Counted from the first letter of the stretch, positions 23,333 through 32,416 are shown. The stretch is 42,807 nt of DNA from Verrucomicrobia bacterium UBA3761 (GCA_002371135.1 DFGB01000038.1:67515-110321), one strand, 5' to 3'. Made by a program: numbers and translations. Notes: generated by a model not told the origin, from the sequence alone.

Positions 23333-25934
23333 GCGCCCCGCGTCGAGCGACGACAGCGAGCGCACGGCGGCATCCCTGCTGACGGGGTGGCTGCTCTTCC
23401 CGTTCGCCCTTTTCCCGCTGGCGGCGCTTGTCAGCTACGATTGGCATGCGATAACGGCGCTCCAAAGCCCGAGCGCGCCATCCTCGAACTGGCTTGGCGT
23501 AATGGGCGATGCGTTCGCATACTCCGGCTACGGCGTCTTCGGTCTCGCAATATGGGCGGTTCCTTTCGCTTGCGTCATCTGGGGGCTCTGCCTCGTCGCC
23601 GGGCGCAAGATGAGGAATCTGCGCCGGATAATGTGGTTCTTTGCGTTCATGACGTTCGCCTCGTGCCTCATCCAGGTCTCGCAGACCCACGCGCCAGGCA
23701 TTGCCGCCGTCATGCAAAAGCTCAACATCCCTCACGCAGGCGGGGCGATCGGCTACATAGTCATGACGCGATTCCTCTCGCGATTGCTCTCGGACGTTGG
23801 TTCGTCGGCAGTGATGATCATAGGGCTTCTTGTCGCGACAGTCGGTGCCATAGGCGCGCACAACCTGATTTCCTTCTTCACTACGATCTTCCGCTGGGCG
23901 CTCAACCGTCCGGCCGAGCAGCCCTTCGCACCGGCGCCGGATCCGACCGGCGAAGAGGCGGATGCGTATGCAGCGGCAAGGAATGCGCGCGAGGAAGCCA
24001 AGCGTCAGCGCGAAGAGGAGAAAGCCGCCGCACGCGCGGAAAAACTGCGCATCAAGGAGGAGAAGTTGCGTGAAAAGGAAGAGGCGCGCCGCCGCAAGGA
24101 AGAGGAACGCGCCGCACGCATCGCCGAAAAGGCCGCCGAAAAAGCGGCCCGCGAGTTTGAACTCCAGCAAGCCGCAAACCACATCGATTCAGACCGCGGC
24201 GCCATCCCTTCCGCTCCGGCGACCTTGCCGCAAAAGCCCGCGCCCCAGAAGAGCGTCGACGAGGCCACTGCGACCGATGCGCAGCCAGACAAGGGCCCAT
24301 ATGTCATTCCGCCCGTCTCCCTTTTGAGCCCCATTCCCAGGTCCACCGCCGACCACGGCAACGTGGAGGAACTCTCGCGCAGACTCGTCGACACCCTCAA
24401 ACTCTTCGGCATCGACGCCAAGCTCAGCTACACCATCCAAGGGCCCGTCGTCACCAAGTTCGCCCTGGAGCTCGCCCCTGGTACGCGCTACAGCGTGGTG
24501 AGTTCGCTTTCCAAGAACATCATGGGCGCCCTTCACGCGAAAAGCCTGCGAATCGAAGAGCCCATCCCCGGCGAGGACCGGGTCGGCATCGAGGTGCCGA
24601 ACAAAAAACCCGCCGGCATTTCGTTCCGTGAAATTTTCGAGTCGAGCGCGTGGAAGAATTCCAAAGCCCACCTGCCGCTCCTTTTCGGCAAGGACGCCGC
24701 CGGCAACGAACTTATCGCCGACCTCGCCAAGATGCCGCACCTGCTCGTCGCCGGCGCCACCGGACAGGGCAAGTCCGTCTGCCTCAACTCGCTTATCTGC
24801 GGCCTCTTGATGACGAAGACGCCGGACGAGCTCAAGCTCATCATGGTCGACCCCAAGAGCGTCGAATTCACGCCTTACAGCAAAATCCCGCACCTTTTGG
24901 GCCCTGTCATAACCGACAACAAAAAGGTGCTCTTTTCCCTCCAATGGGCCGTAGTCGAAATGGAGAAGCGACTCAAGATGTTCTCACGCGTCCGCGCCAA
25001 GAACATCGAGGACTTCAACCACCGCAAGGTCGTCACGCAAACCGACATGTTCGGCGACGACAAAGAGCTCAACCCGGACCTGCCCAAGACCGTCCCCTAC
25101 ATCATCATCATCATCGACGAAGTTGCGGACCTGATGAGCGTCGCGGCGAAGGAAGTGACGCCGCTCATCGCGCGCATCGCCGCCAAGGCGCGCGCCGCCG
25201 GCATCCACCTCATCCTCGCCACGCAGCGCCCGGACGCAAAGGTGATCACAGGCACGATCAAGTCGAACATCCCCGGTCGCGTCGCGTTCAAAACCGCCCA
25301 GGCCATCGACTCTCGCACGATTCTCGATGCAGCCGGAGCGGAAAACCTCATCGGTCGCGGCGACATGCTCTTCAAAGGCAAGTCCGAGGAACTCATCCGC
25401 GCCCAAGGCGCGCTCATTCCCGACTGCGACATCGAAAGCATCACGAACTTCATCGAGGAGCACTCCAATCTCCAATTCGACGAGAAGTTCGCCTCCCGTC
25501 TCAACCGCATCAAAGAAGTCGATATCGAAGCGACGCTCGACGAAGCCGTCGGCGACGAGGAAAGCACAGAATCAGAAAGCACAGGCGCGTCGGTCCGTGA
25601 GATGGTCAAGGCCGACGAAAATGCCGACCTCTACAAGCGGGCGATCGAGGTTATCATCAACACGAACCGCGCCTCCGTTTCGCATTTCCAGCGCAAGCTC
25701 AACATCGGCTACAACCACGCGGCGCGCCTGTGCGACGAGCTGGAAGAAAACGGCGTCGTCGCGCCGCATTCCGGCGCCGGCCCGCGCACAATCTTGATGG
25801 ACCAGCAGCAGCTCCTCGCCATCATGAACGGCGGAGGCGCGACGGAAGTCCTCGCCTCCGGCGAAGGCGGCGAAAGCGCCCAGGAACCTTCCCTCGCCCT
25901 CGACTTTGGCGAAGAATCTGGCGACGAATTTTGA
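23310..25934 (+). CDS. ftsK: DNA translocase FtsK/SpoIIIE
   Basis: 874 residues. The start is chosen at the ATG with GAAAGGA upstream, inside the previous gene. Four N-terminal membrane helices (about 25-205) are followed by a highly charged KEE/REE-rich coiled-coil linker (about 220-300). The translocase motor has Walker A GATGQGKS (482-489) and Walker B IIIIIDEVADLM (about 597-608). The C-terminal winged-helix gamma domain (about 765-835, VSHFQRKLNIGYNHAARLCDELEENG) normally reads polar KOPS/SRS sequences. It clears and resolves chromosomes at the division septum. The stop codon overlaps the first heptamer of the next repeat. Confidence 0.96.
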   Translation: MNRSAHTERPASSDDSERTAASLLTGWLLFPFALFPLAALVSYDWHAITALQSPSAPSSNWLGVMGDAFAYSGYGVFGLAIWAVPFACVIWGLCLVAGRKMRNLRRIMWFFAFMTFASCLIQVSQTHAPGIAAVMQKLNIPHAGGAIGYIVMTRFLSRLLSDVGSSAVMIIGLLVATVGAIGAHNLISFFTTIFRWALNRPAEQPFAPAPDPTGEEADAYAAARNAREEAKRQREEEKAAARAEKLRIKEEKLREKEEARRRKEEERAARIAEKAAEKAAREFELQQAANHIDSDRGAIPSAPATLPQKPAPQKSVDEATATDAQPDKGPYVIPPVSLLSPIPRSTADHGNVEELSRRLVDTLKLFGIDAKLSYTIQGPVVTKFALELAPGTRYSVVSSLSKNIMGALHAKSLRIEEPIPGEDRVGIEVPNKKPAGISFREIFESSAWKNSKAHLPLLFGKDAAGNELIADLAKMPHLLVAGATGQGKSVCLNSLICGLLMTKTPDELKLIMVDPKSVEFTPYSKIPHLLGPVITDNKKVLFSLQWAVVEMEKRLKMFSRVRAKNIEDFNHRKVVTQTDMFGDDKELNPDLPKTVPYIIIIIDEVADLMSVAAKEVTPLIARIAAKARAAGIHLILATQRPDAKVITGTIKSNIPGRVAFKTAQAIDSRTILDAAGAENLIGRGDMLFKGKSEELIRAQGALIPDCDIESITNFIEEHSNLQFDEKFASRLNRIKEVDIEATLDEAVGDEESTESESTGASVREMVKADENADLYKRAIEVIINTNRASVSHFQRKLNIGYNHAARLCDELEENGVVAPHSGAGPRTILMDQQQLLAIMNGGGATEVLASGEGGESAQEPSLALDFGEESGDEF

Positions 25935-26088
25935 GATTTGCGATTTTCGATTTATTTCAAGCCTTCCTTTTTAACACAGAGTCACTCAAGTCACAGAGAT
26001 GCACAGAGTCCCCGGGCACAAATCGAAAAATCGAAAAATTCTCTGTGTTCCTCTGTGCCTCTGTGTTAAAAAGGGATGCTGAGAGCGC
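25933..26088 (+). repeat. CACAGAG-type composite hairpin element, copy 3
   Basis: Three minus-strand AAATCNN heptamers (25933-25953) are followed by TTTCAAGCCTTCC (25955-25967), the inverse of the module in copy 2. Facing arms of ACACAGAGG-like units then lie at 25968-26008 and 26041-26072 (both ending TTTTTAACACAGAG outside-in). The centre holds a short AAATCGA-like pair. It has the same architecture as copy 2, but the hairpin units are of a different sequence family (CACAGAG instead of CGCAGAG). Confidence 0.85.
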
Positions 26089-26165
26089 AAATCATAAATC
26101 TCAAATCGTAAATCTCAAATCGTAAATCGCAAATTGCAAATCGTAAATCGTAAATCGTAAATCGT
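26089..26165 (+). repeat. Eleven in-phase AAATCGT heptamers ending at a start codon
   Basis: 77 bases made only of 7-base units AAATNNN. The last four are identical AAATCGT copies, and the final one ends on the base before the ATG of the RodZ-like gene. Earlier units differ only at the last two or three positions. There is no Shine-Dalgarno sequence. Confidence 0.97.
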
Positions 26166-27137
26166 ATGATCGAATTCGGCTATACCCTACAGAAAGCGCG
26201 TGAAGACAAAGGTCTCACGATTCAGCAGATCGCCGAGCGCACTCACATGCTCCCTCAGCAGGTCGAGGATCTCGAGCACGAAAACTTCTCCCGCATCGCC
26301 GCCCCAATCTACGGGCGCGGCTTTGTGAAACTCTACTGCGACGCGGTCGGGCTGGAACCCAAGCCGCTTGTCGACGAGTTCATGGAGATCTACAACGGCA
26401 ACCGCCAGCCGGCGATCAGGACGCGCCCGCGCTCGCCGCAGCCGATCGCCGAACCGCCCCCGCCACCTGCCGATCCTGTTGCGAGCGAGCCGGAGAGAGC
26501 CGCAGACGTCGTCGAAGAAGGCGAAATCGAAGACCAGCTCCATCCCGAAGCGACGCTCGTTCCTCCGGTGGCGCATGACGCGCAAGTGTCGATTCCCGTC
26601 CCGTCGGCCGAGGATACGCAAGAAGCGACCATCGCCGCGCCTGCGGCCGCCGAAACATCCAATGTGGCATCCGCGCCAGGCATCGTTTCCGCCGCGCCAC
26701 AGGAGAGAGAGTCGTTCGATGCATTCAAATTCGAGCCGCCGCCGCCTCGCTTCGCACAGCCGCAGAAGCCGCTTCCTGCCGGGTATTCAAATCTCGCGGG
26801 CGATGCATCCTACACACCTGCTCCATCGGCGAGCCGCTACGCCTCGCCCGTCCCGGCCGAGCCGGGCCGTCCTGCTTTCGGGGGCTTCTCGATTCCGCCT
26901 CAAGTTTGGCGCATTCTCCTCCTCGCGATCGTCGCAGTAGCGATCCTGTGGGGCGTTTTCAAAATCTCGGCGGCCATCTACCGCGTCGCGACGACCGCAC
27001 CGGCAGCAGAAGAACAGACGCCCGTCAACGTCGGCGACGATCTTCCCGGCAATCCCGCCGCCGCGTCCATTCCCCAGCCGCCCGCGGGCAAGACAAGCCG
27101 GACGCCAATTCCCGTTCCCCCTCTTTACATAGACTAA
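26166..27137 (+). CDS. RodZ-like helix-turn-helix membrane protein
   Basis: 323 residues. An N-terminal HTH_25/RodZ-type domain (about 3-70, LQKAREDKGLTIQQIAERTHM ... GFVKLYCDAVGL) is followed by a long Pro/Ala/Glu-rich cytoplasmic linker (about 80-240). One membrane helix follows (about 248-266), then a short proline-rich tail. RodZ links MreB to the elongation machinery. This protein lacks the usual extracytoplasmic DUF4115 domain, so only the cytoplasmic half of the RodZ role can be inferred. Transcription and translation signals are replaced by the heptamer ladder; it may be co-transcribed with ftsK, 231 bases upstream. Confidence 0.78.
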   Translation: MIEFGYTLQKAREDKGLTIQQIAERTHMLPQQVEDLEHENFSRIAAPIYGRGFVKLYCDAVGLEPKPLVDEFMEIYNGNRQPAIRTRPRSPQPIAEPPPPPADPVASEPERAADVVEEGEIEDQLHPEATLVPPVAHDAQVSIPVPSAEDTQEATIAAPAAAETSNVASAPGIVSAAPQERESFDAFKFEPPPPRFAQPQKPLPAGYSNLAGDASYTPAPSASRYASPVPAEPGRPAFGGFSIPPQVWRILLLAIVAVAILWGVFKISAAIYRVATTAPAAEEQTPVNVGDDLPGNPAAASIPQPPAGKTSRTPIPVPPLYID

Positions 27138-27152
27138 GATATTTAGTATAAT
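27124..27152 (+). promoter_or_regulatory. nagB promoter
   Basis: TTTACA (27124-27129, inside the last codons of the RodZ-like gene), a 17-base spacer and TATAAT (27147-27152). The leader would be about 74 bases and includes AAGGAA before the nagB ATG. Confidence 0.78.
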
Positions 27153-27232
27153 ACGCAATATCAAAATCTGGGGCTGGGCCGAACTTCCGCCCCGCCGATG
27201 GATTTACAATTACAACAGAAAAGGAAATTCCC

Positions 27233-28021
27233 ATGGAGATCGTAATCTGCAAAACGAAAGAAGAAGCTTCGCGCATCGCCGCTTCGATTATCACGGCTGC
27301 CGTCAAGGCCAATCCTGAAACTGTACTCGGTCTCGCTACAGGCTCGACGCCCGTGACGATGTATGACGAGATGGCAAAGGCTGTCGCCGCCGGCGAGGTT
27401 TCCTACAAGAAAGTGCGCAGCTGGAATCTCGACGAGTACGTCGGACTCCCCGGCACGCACGACCAGAGCTACAGGTACTTCATGAACGAAAATCTGTTCA
27501 AGAAGATCGACATCGATCTCGCGAACACCCATGTACTCAACGGCCTCGCAGAAGACCCTGTGGCCGAATGCGCCGCTTACGAGAAGCAGATCAAGGACGC
27601 GGGCGGCATCGACATCCAGGTCCTCGGCATCGGCTCCGACGGCCACATCGCATTCAACGAGCCTGGGACTTCGCTCGCCAGCCGCACCGGCGTCGTCTAT
27701 CTCACCCCACAGACGATCAAGGACAACGCCCGTTTCTTCAAGTCGGCCGATGAAGTTCCTACCCGCGCCCTTTCGATGGGCGTCGGCTCGATTTGCGAGG
27801 CCAAGAAAATCATCCTCCTCGCATTCGGCGCCAACAAAGCCGACGCGGTCGCAGCGGCGGTCGAAGGCGGCGTGAGCCAGTATTGCACCGCTTCCGCCCT
27901 CCAGTGCCACAATGACGTCTGGTTCTTCTGCGATGAAGAGGCAGCCGCAAAACTCAAACTCAAGGATTATTACTCCTGGCGCAGCTCGATCAAACTTCAA
28001 AAGGTCCAAGTCAATGATTGA
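27233..28021 (+). CDS. nagB: Glucosamine-6-phosphate deaminase
   Basis: 262 residues, full length. Substrate loop GLATGSTPVTMYDEM, catalytic acid in WNLDEYVGL (about residue 67), and the catalytic Asp-His pair in GIGSDGHIAFNEPG (His about 138). It converts glucosamine-6-phosphate to fructose-6-phosphate and ammonia, feeding amino-sugar carbon (for example from mucin or peptidoglycan) into glycolysis. No nagA is adjacent. It has its own promoter and a normal ribosome binding site. The stop overlaps the start of the next gene. Confidence 0.96.
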   Translation: MEIVICKTKEEASRIAASIITAAVKANPETVLGLATGSTPVTMYDEMAKAVAAGEVSYKKVRSWNLDEYVGLPGTHDQSYRYFMNENLFKKIDIDLANTHVLNGLAEDPVAECAAYEKQIKDAGGIDIQVLGIGSDGHIAFNEPGTSLASRTGVVYLTPQTIKDNARFFKSADEVPTRALSMGVGSICEAKKIILLAFGANKADAVAAAVEGGVSQYCTASALQCHNDVWFFCDEEAAAKLKLKDYYSWRSSIKLQKVQVND

Positions 28022-28259
28022 AGACGGATTCATGAGTTTCCTCTGTCCAGGTTGCCATACGGAAATCGAGGCGACCTTGGACATGATCGGGGAGAAGACT
28101 GAATGCCCTGCTTGCGGCAACACGATTACCGTCCCTGACAACCGCGATGAGTCTACCGGCGACGGCATCGTACGCCACGGCTCCGGCGACTCTGGCGGCA
28201 AGCAGTCTCAAGCCCTCAAGGGGCGCACCATCCGTATCGAGCTCGGCGACGATTTCTAG
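28014..28259 (+). CDS. Small zinc-ribbon protein
   Basis: 81 residues from the ATG at 28014, which overlaps the nagB stop; a second ATG at 28032 would give 75. Two CPxC knuckles (CPGC and CPAC, about 20 residues apart) form a rubredoxin/zinc-ribbon fold. The C-terminal half is polar and probably disordered. The function is unknown. Such proteins often act as partners or regulators of the co-transcribed gene, here either nagB or the nuclease that starts two bases later. Confidence 0.75.
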   Translation: MIEDGFMSFLCPGCHTEIEATLDMIGEKTECPACGNTITVPDNRDESTGDGIVRHGSGDSGGKQSQALKGRTIRIELGDDF

Positions 28260-28261
28260 AG

Positions 28262-29299
28262 GTGTCGAAACGTCCCACTAAAAAGCGCAAGGGCGGGCGG
28301 AAAACGGCGAGGCGCTTTGCATTCATTGCCGCTTTGTCGTTTTTCGCGTTCATTTGCGCATATGGCGTTGCAGCGTCGTGGTTTGTCCACCACTCGCGCA
28401 AGTGGATTGCCGCGAAAAAAGAATCCCTGCCTGCGCTCGTCACGGCGCCGCTTGTCGCTTTCGGGCAGCCACTTGCCGAACTCACCGACTCGCTAGGCAT
28501 AACCGGCCACGATGCCGTCTATGAGTACGACACGGAACAGCCATCAGGGCAAGTCTTCTTCGCCGGCGCCCCGAAGCGCATCGCCCTTCCCGCGCCGGAC
28601 GACATTGAAATCATCGACAAAGGTCCGTTCGTCATAGGCTGGTCTGCAAAACTCCGCCACCCCGTCTGGTGCGCCTACCACGTTCCAAAAGCCGCGCCCC
28701 ATTATATTCAGGACCGCCCCAATTTTCAGAAAGACAATTTCGTCGCTTCGTCGCCTCCGCCGGCGTGCTACACTCGCAGCGGATACGACAGAGGGCACAT
28801 GGCCCCCAATTTCGCCATTTCTTCGCGCTTCGGCAAATCCGCCCAGATAAAGTCGTTCCTCACTTCGAACATCGCCCCGCAATCCCCCGCCCTCAATCGC
28901 GGCGTATGGCGCGAGGTTGAAATGCGCATCGCATCGTATTGGTCCGGGCGATTCGACGAGGTGTGGGTCGTAGTCGGCGCAATCGATGCTCCTGGCGAAG
29001 GCGAAGAAATAAACGGCACAGGCATAGAAATCCCGGACAGTTTCTTCCAAGTCATCGTTGCGCAGGACGACATGGACGTCTACGCCGTCGCGGTCTTATA
29101 CAACCAGGATTGCGAGGGGCGCGTCTGGCCGCGCGAAGGCCTCGTATCCATCGATGAACTGGAAGAACTGAGTGGACTTGACTTCCTGCCGGACCTGCCG
29201 GACTTCATTCAGGACCCTATCGAAGCCGAGCTCCCCACGCGCCTCTGGCCGGTTGGCTTCGTCAACTCCCTGGGCATGTTCATAAAGCACTACAGGTAG
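28262..29299 (+). CDS. Membrane-anchored DNA/RNA non-specific endonuclease (NUC1 family)
   Basis: 345 residues, GTG start two bases after the zinc-ribbon stop. A basic N-terminus (KRPTKKRKGGRKTARR) and one hydrophobic segment (about 20-41) suggest a signal anchor. The nuclease domain has the DRGH catalytic motif (176-179, His179 the general base) and the metal-binding asparagine in TSNIAPQSP (about residue 203). Family members degrade single- and double-stranded DNA and RNA using Mg2+. An extracytoplasmic location suggests nutrient scavenging, uptake-related or defensive DNA cleavage. No immunity partner is seen, which fits export rather than a cytoplasmic toxin. Confidence 0.9.
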   Translation: MSKRPTKKRKGGRKTARRFAFIAALSFFAFICAYGVAASWFVHHSRKWIAAKKESLPALVTAPLVAFGQPLAELTDSLGITGHDAVYEYDTEQPSGQVFFAGAPKRIALPAPDDIEIIDKGPFVIGWSAKLRHPVWCAYHVPKAAPHYIQDRPNFQKDNFVASSPPPACYTRSGYDRGHMAPNFAISSRFGKSAQIKSFLTSNIAPQSPALNRGVWREVEMRIASYWSGRFDEVWVVVGAIDAPGEGEEINGTGIEIPDSFFQVIVAQDDMDVYAVAVLYNQDCEGRVWPREGLVSIDELEELSGLDFLPDLPDFIQDPIEAELPTRLWPVGFVNSLGMFIKHYR

Positions 29300-29322
29300 T
29301 CAGGGGCGCGCGCCTCCCCTCC

Positions 29323-32300
29323 ATGCAGCGTTCTCTCCAAATTTTCGCCGCCGCATTCTCGCCGCCGGCCGCCGCCCGCAAACTGGCCATACCATCGCTC
29401 ACGGGCTCGGCTGACGCATTTCTGGCACTCGCGCTCGCAATCGAAGACAAGCCCGTTGTCGCCATAGCCCCATCGATTCCGGAATTCGAACGGCTGACAG
29501 ACGACCTGCGCACGCTAGCCGCCGGGAACAAAACCCGCATACTCGAATATCCTCCCGTTCTTGAAGACGACCGCAGCGCCCTTGCGAACAGGCTCAAGGC
29601 GGTTGCGGCTCTTCGCGCATGGAGCGTCCGGCCATATCCGCTCGTCATCACAGCACCGGCCCAGGCGCTTGAATCAGGGTGCGTTCCTTCATCCGCAGCC
29701 TCCTTCTCGCTCGACACGTCGACAGGCTCGTTCAAAAAATTGAAAGAGTATCTAGACTCGACCGGCTACTCCCGCACGAACATCGTAGAGCACGAAGGCG
29801 ACTATTCAATCCGCGGCGATATAGTGGATTTCTGGTCGCCCGGCGAAAACTCGCCCGTCCGCGCAGAATTTTTCGGCGACGCGCTTGATTCGCTGCGGGC
29901 ATTCGATTTGACGACGCAGATATCGATCGAGCGTCTTGAAAGCGCCGAGCTCATGCCGGTCGCTTTGAGCGCAAACGACGATTCCGTCGATGCGGAACGG
30001 CACGGCATCCTCGACCTTCTCGGTTCCGACGGCGTGATTCTCGCGCTAGAACACAATGAATACGATTTCGCCGCCTCTCTGATTTCGTGCGCCGCCGCCC
30101 GCATCGTCTATACCGGCGACCCTCCTCCGCCAAACGTCGCGACTTATGCCTTTGCGACCGCACCGCTTCCAGGCTTCGCAGAGCTGACTTCCGACGCTTC
30201 GCGCCATCCTGAACTTTTCGAATCCATCCGTTGCCGTCTGGACAACCATCTCGCGGCGGCGAAATCGCGAGGTTTGCATGTTTTACAGCTCGACGAACTC
30301 GACAAGGGCTTTGAAATCCCCGGCCTCGCCGTCGTTGCAAAATCAGATCGCGCGTTCACGAAGCGCCGGGCGTATTCCCGCCGCATTCAAAACGCCTCAG
30401 GCGCAAGATTGAATACGTTCGAGGAACTTGAACCCGGAGAATATGTTGTCCACGTCGATCACGGCGTCGGCAAGTACATAGGCTCCAGCGAGATACAGCA
30501 AGACGGCCACCGCACGGAGGTCTTCACCATCGAATACGCCGACGGCGCGAAACTCCACGTCTCCGCAGCCCACGCGCATCTCATTTCGCGCTACATCGGC
30601 GTAAAGGGCGAGCAGGTTCGCCTCCACCGCCTCGACGGCAAACGCTGGCAACGAGACAAGGAGGACGCGCGCAAGGCCGTAGCGGACCTGGCATCGTCTC
30701 TCCTCGAAACACAGGCGCGGCGCCAGCTCGCCCCCGGCTTTGCCTGCAATGTCGCGCCTGATGGCATCGAGGCGTTCGAAGCTGCGTTCCCTTATGAAGA
30801 AACGCCCGATCAACTTGCCGCGATCGAAACCATCAAAAACGACCTCGCCCAAACAAAGCCCATGGATCGCCTGATTTGCGGAGATGCCGGATACGGGAAG
30901 ACGGAACTTGCAATGCGCGCGGCCTATATCGCCGTGATGAACGGACGCCAGGTAGCCGTCCTCGCCCCTACCACCATCCTCGCCGAACAGCACTTTGAAA
31001 CATTCACCGCACGTTTTTCCTCCACGCCGGTAAGGATTGAAGCGGCATCCCGTTTCCATTCCCCTTCCGCCAAGGCGGCGACATTCCAACGCCTCGCTAC
31101 AGGTGTCTGCGACATAATCATCGGCACACACGCCATCCTTTCGCCAAAAGTCCGCTTCCACGATCTCGGACTGATCATAATCGACGAGGAGCAGCGGTTT
31201 GGAGTCCGCCACAAGGAACACCTCAAGAACCTGCGCGCCACGGCCGACGTGCTGACGCTTTCAGCGACGCCGATTCCCCGCACGCTCTATCTTTCCATGA
31301 CCGGCGTGCGCGACCTCTCGCTTCTGCGCACGCCGCCGCCGGGCCGGACAGCGGTTGAAACGAAAATCGTCCGCGATTCCGATTCTGTCGTGAAAACGGC
31401 GGTTGAAAACGAAATCGCCCGCGGCGGGCAAGTCTTTTTCCTCCACAACCGCGTTGCCACGATAGGCAAAGTGGAACGACGTCTGAAGACGCTTTGTCCA
31501 AAGACGCGTATCGTCGTGGCGCACGGGCAGATGGATGCAGAAGAGCTCTCGGAGCGCGTACGCACTTTCGAGCGAGGCAAGGCGGATATACTGCTCTCGA
31601 CGTCGATCGTCGAATCAGGCATTGATATTCCCCGGGCGAACACCATCATTATCGACCGCGCGGACACGTTCGGGCTCGCCGAGCTGTACCAGTTGCGCGG
31701 ACGCGTCGGCCGCAGCGCCCGGCAGGGGCGCGCATTCCTTCTCCTGCCGCCTTCCGGCGATACGGATTCGCAGGCGCGGGAACGGCTAAAGGCCCTCCAG
31801 CGGCACGGCGGGCTTGGCGGCGGATTCAACCTCGCCATGCGCGATCTCGAGTTGAGAGGCGCCGGCAACCTCCTCGGTTCAAAGCAGTCCGGCCACATCG
31901 CCGCAGTCGGATTCACGTTGTATTGCCAGCTCCTCCAACGCACGATTTCAATGCTCAAAGGCGAAAAGGTCCAGGATGTTGTGGACGTCAAACTCCACCT
32001 TGACTTCCTCGAATCTTCACCTGGCGAACCCGACCTGCCCAACGCCGCAGTCCTGCCGTATTCGTACATCGAAGAAGACGAATTCCGCCTCGACTTCCTC
32101 AAACGTTTCGCACAGGCCGGCTCGATCGCCGCTGTGAAAAAGATTGGCGATGAAATGGAAGATCGTTTCGGGCGCGCCCCGGCCGCGGCAAAACGTTTCC
32201 TGCGCCTCGCCGCGTTCAAGGTCCTCTGCGCACAGGCCGGCTACGATCGCGTCGATACTAAAGACGGCCGTGCGTTCTTCTACAAAGCAGGCGAACATAT

Positions 32301-32385
32301 TGTTGCGCAGGTCGCCGACATCCACGGTTCAACCCCCGATGCAGCAATCTCCTCCTTGGTCCGGATTGTCCGCAACCATGCATAA
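29323..32385 (+). CDS. mfd: Transcription-repair coupling factor Mfd
   Basis: 1020 residues, about 130 shorter than the enterobacterial protein, with the loss in the N-terminal UvrB-like part. Order: UvrB-homology region (1-330), RNA-polymerase-interacting domain beginning ELEPGEYVVHVDHGVGKY (about 370-440), and translocase lobes. Walker A is GDAGYGKTE (520-528), the DEEQ box is in IIDEEQRFGVRHKEH (about 620), and motif VI is around YQLRGRVGRSARQG. A C-terminal TRCF domain completes it. It removes stalled RNA polymerase at lesions and recruits UvrA. No Shine-Dalgarno sequence is evident. A small AGGGG/CCCCT palindrome lies in the 23-base gap after the nuclease gene. Confidence 0.96.
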   Translation: MQRSLQIFAAAFSPPAAARKLAIPSLTGSADAFLALALAIEDKPVVAIAPSIPEFERLTDDLRTLAAGNKTRILEYPPVLEDDRSALANRLKAVAALRAWSVRPYPLVITAPAQALESGCVPSSAASFSLDTSTGSFKKLKEYLDSTGYSRTNIVEHEGDYSIRGDIVDFWSPGENSPVRAEFFGDALDSLRAFDLTTQISIERLESAELMPVALSANDDSVDAERHGILDLLGSDGVILALEHNEYDFAASLISCAAARIVYTGDPPPPNVATYAFATAPLPGFAELTSDASRHPELFESIRCRLDNHLAAAKSRGLHVLQLDELDKGFEIPGLAVVAKSDRAFTKRRAYSRRIQNASGARLNTFEELEPGEYVVHVDHGVGKYIGSSEIQQDGHRTEVFTIEYADGAKLHVSAAHAHLISRYIGVKGEQVRLHRLDGKRWQRDKEDARKAVADLASSLLETQARRQLAPGFACNVAPDGIEAFEAAFPYEETPDQLAAIETIKNDLAQTKPMDRLICGDAGYGKTELAMRAAYIAVMNGRQVAVLAPTTILAEQHFETFTARFSSTPVRIEAASRFHSPSAKAATFQRLATGVCDIIIGTHAILSPKVRFHDLGLIIIDEEQRFGVRHKEHLKNLRATADVLTLSATPIPRTLYLSMTGVRDLSLLRTPPPGRTAVETKIVRDSDSVVKTAVENEIARGGQVFFLHNRVATIGKVERRLKTLCPKTRIVVAHGQMDAEELSERVRTFERGKADILLSTSIVESGIDIPRANTIIIDRADTFGLAELYQLRGRVGRSARQGRAFLLLPPSGDTDSQARERLKALQRHGGLGGGFNLAMRDLELRGAGNLLGSKQSGHIAAVGFTLYCQLLQRTISMLKGEKVQDVVDVKLHLDFLESSPGEPDLPNAAVLPYSYIEEDEFRLDFLKRFAQAGSIAAVKKIGDEMEDRFGRAPAAAKRFLRLAAFKVLCAQAGYDRVDTKDGRAFFYKAGEHIVAQVADIHGSTPDAAISSLVRIVRNHA

Positions 32386-32398
32386 AATCGCGCCGTTA

Positions 32399-32416
32399 TT
32401 GATATTATTATATCAA
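32399..32416. promoter_or_regulatory. Candidate Rex operator
   Basis: The perfect 18-base palindrome TTGATATTATTATATCAA (7-base arms, 4-base centre) has the TTG...CAA ends and A/T core typical of Rex binding sites. It is followed 84 bases later by a gene for a Rex-family repressor, so autoregulation is plausible. It lies about 55 bases upstream of the -10 and just after the mfd stop. Confidence 0.5.

Noticed and set aside
27153..27232. Riboswitch or attenuator in the nagB leader
   Set aside because: The leader has a short GGGGC/GCCCC pairing but is only about 74 bases long and shows no glmS-like or other known aptamer layout.
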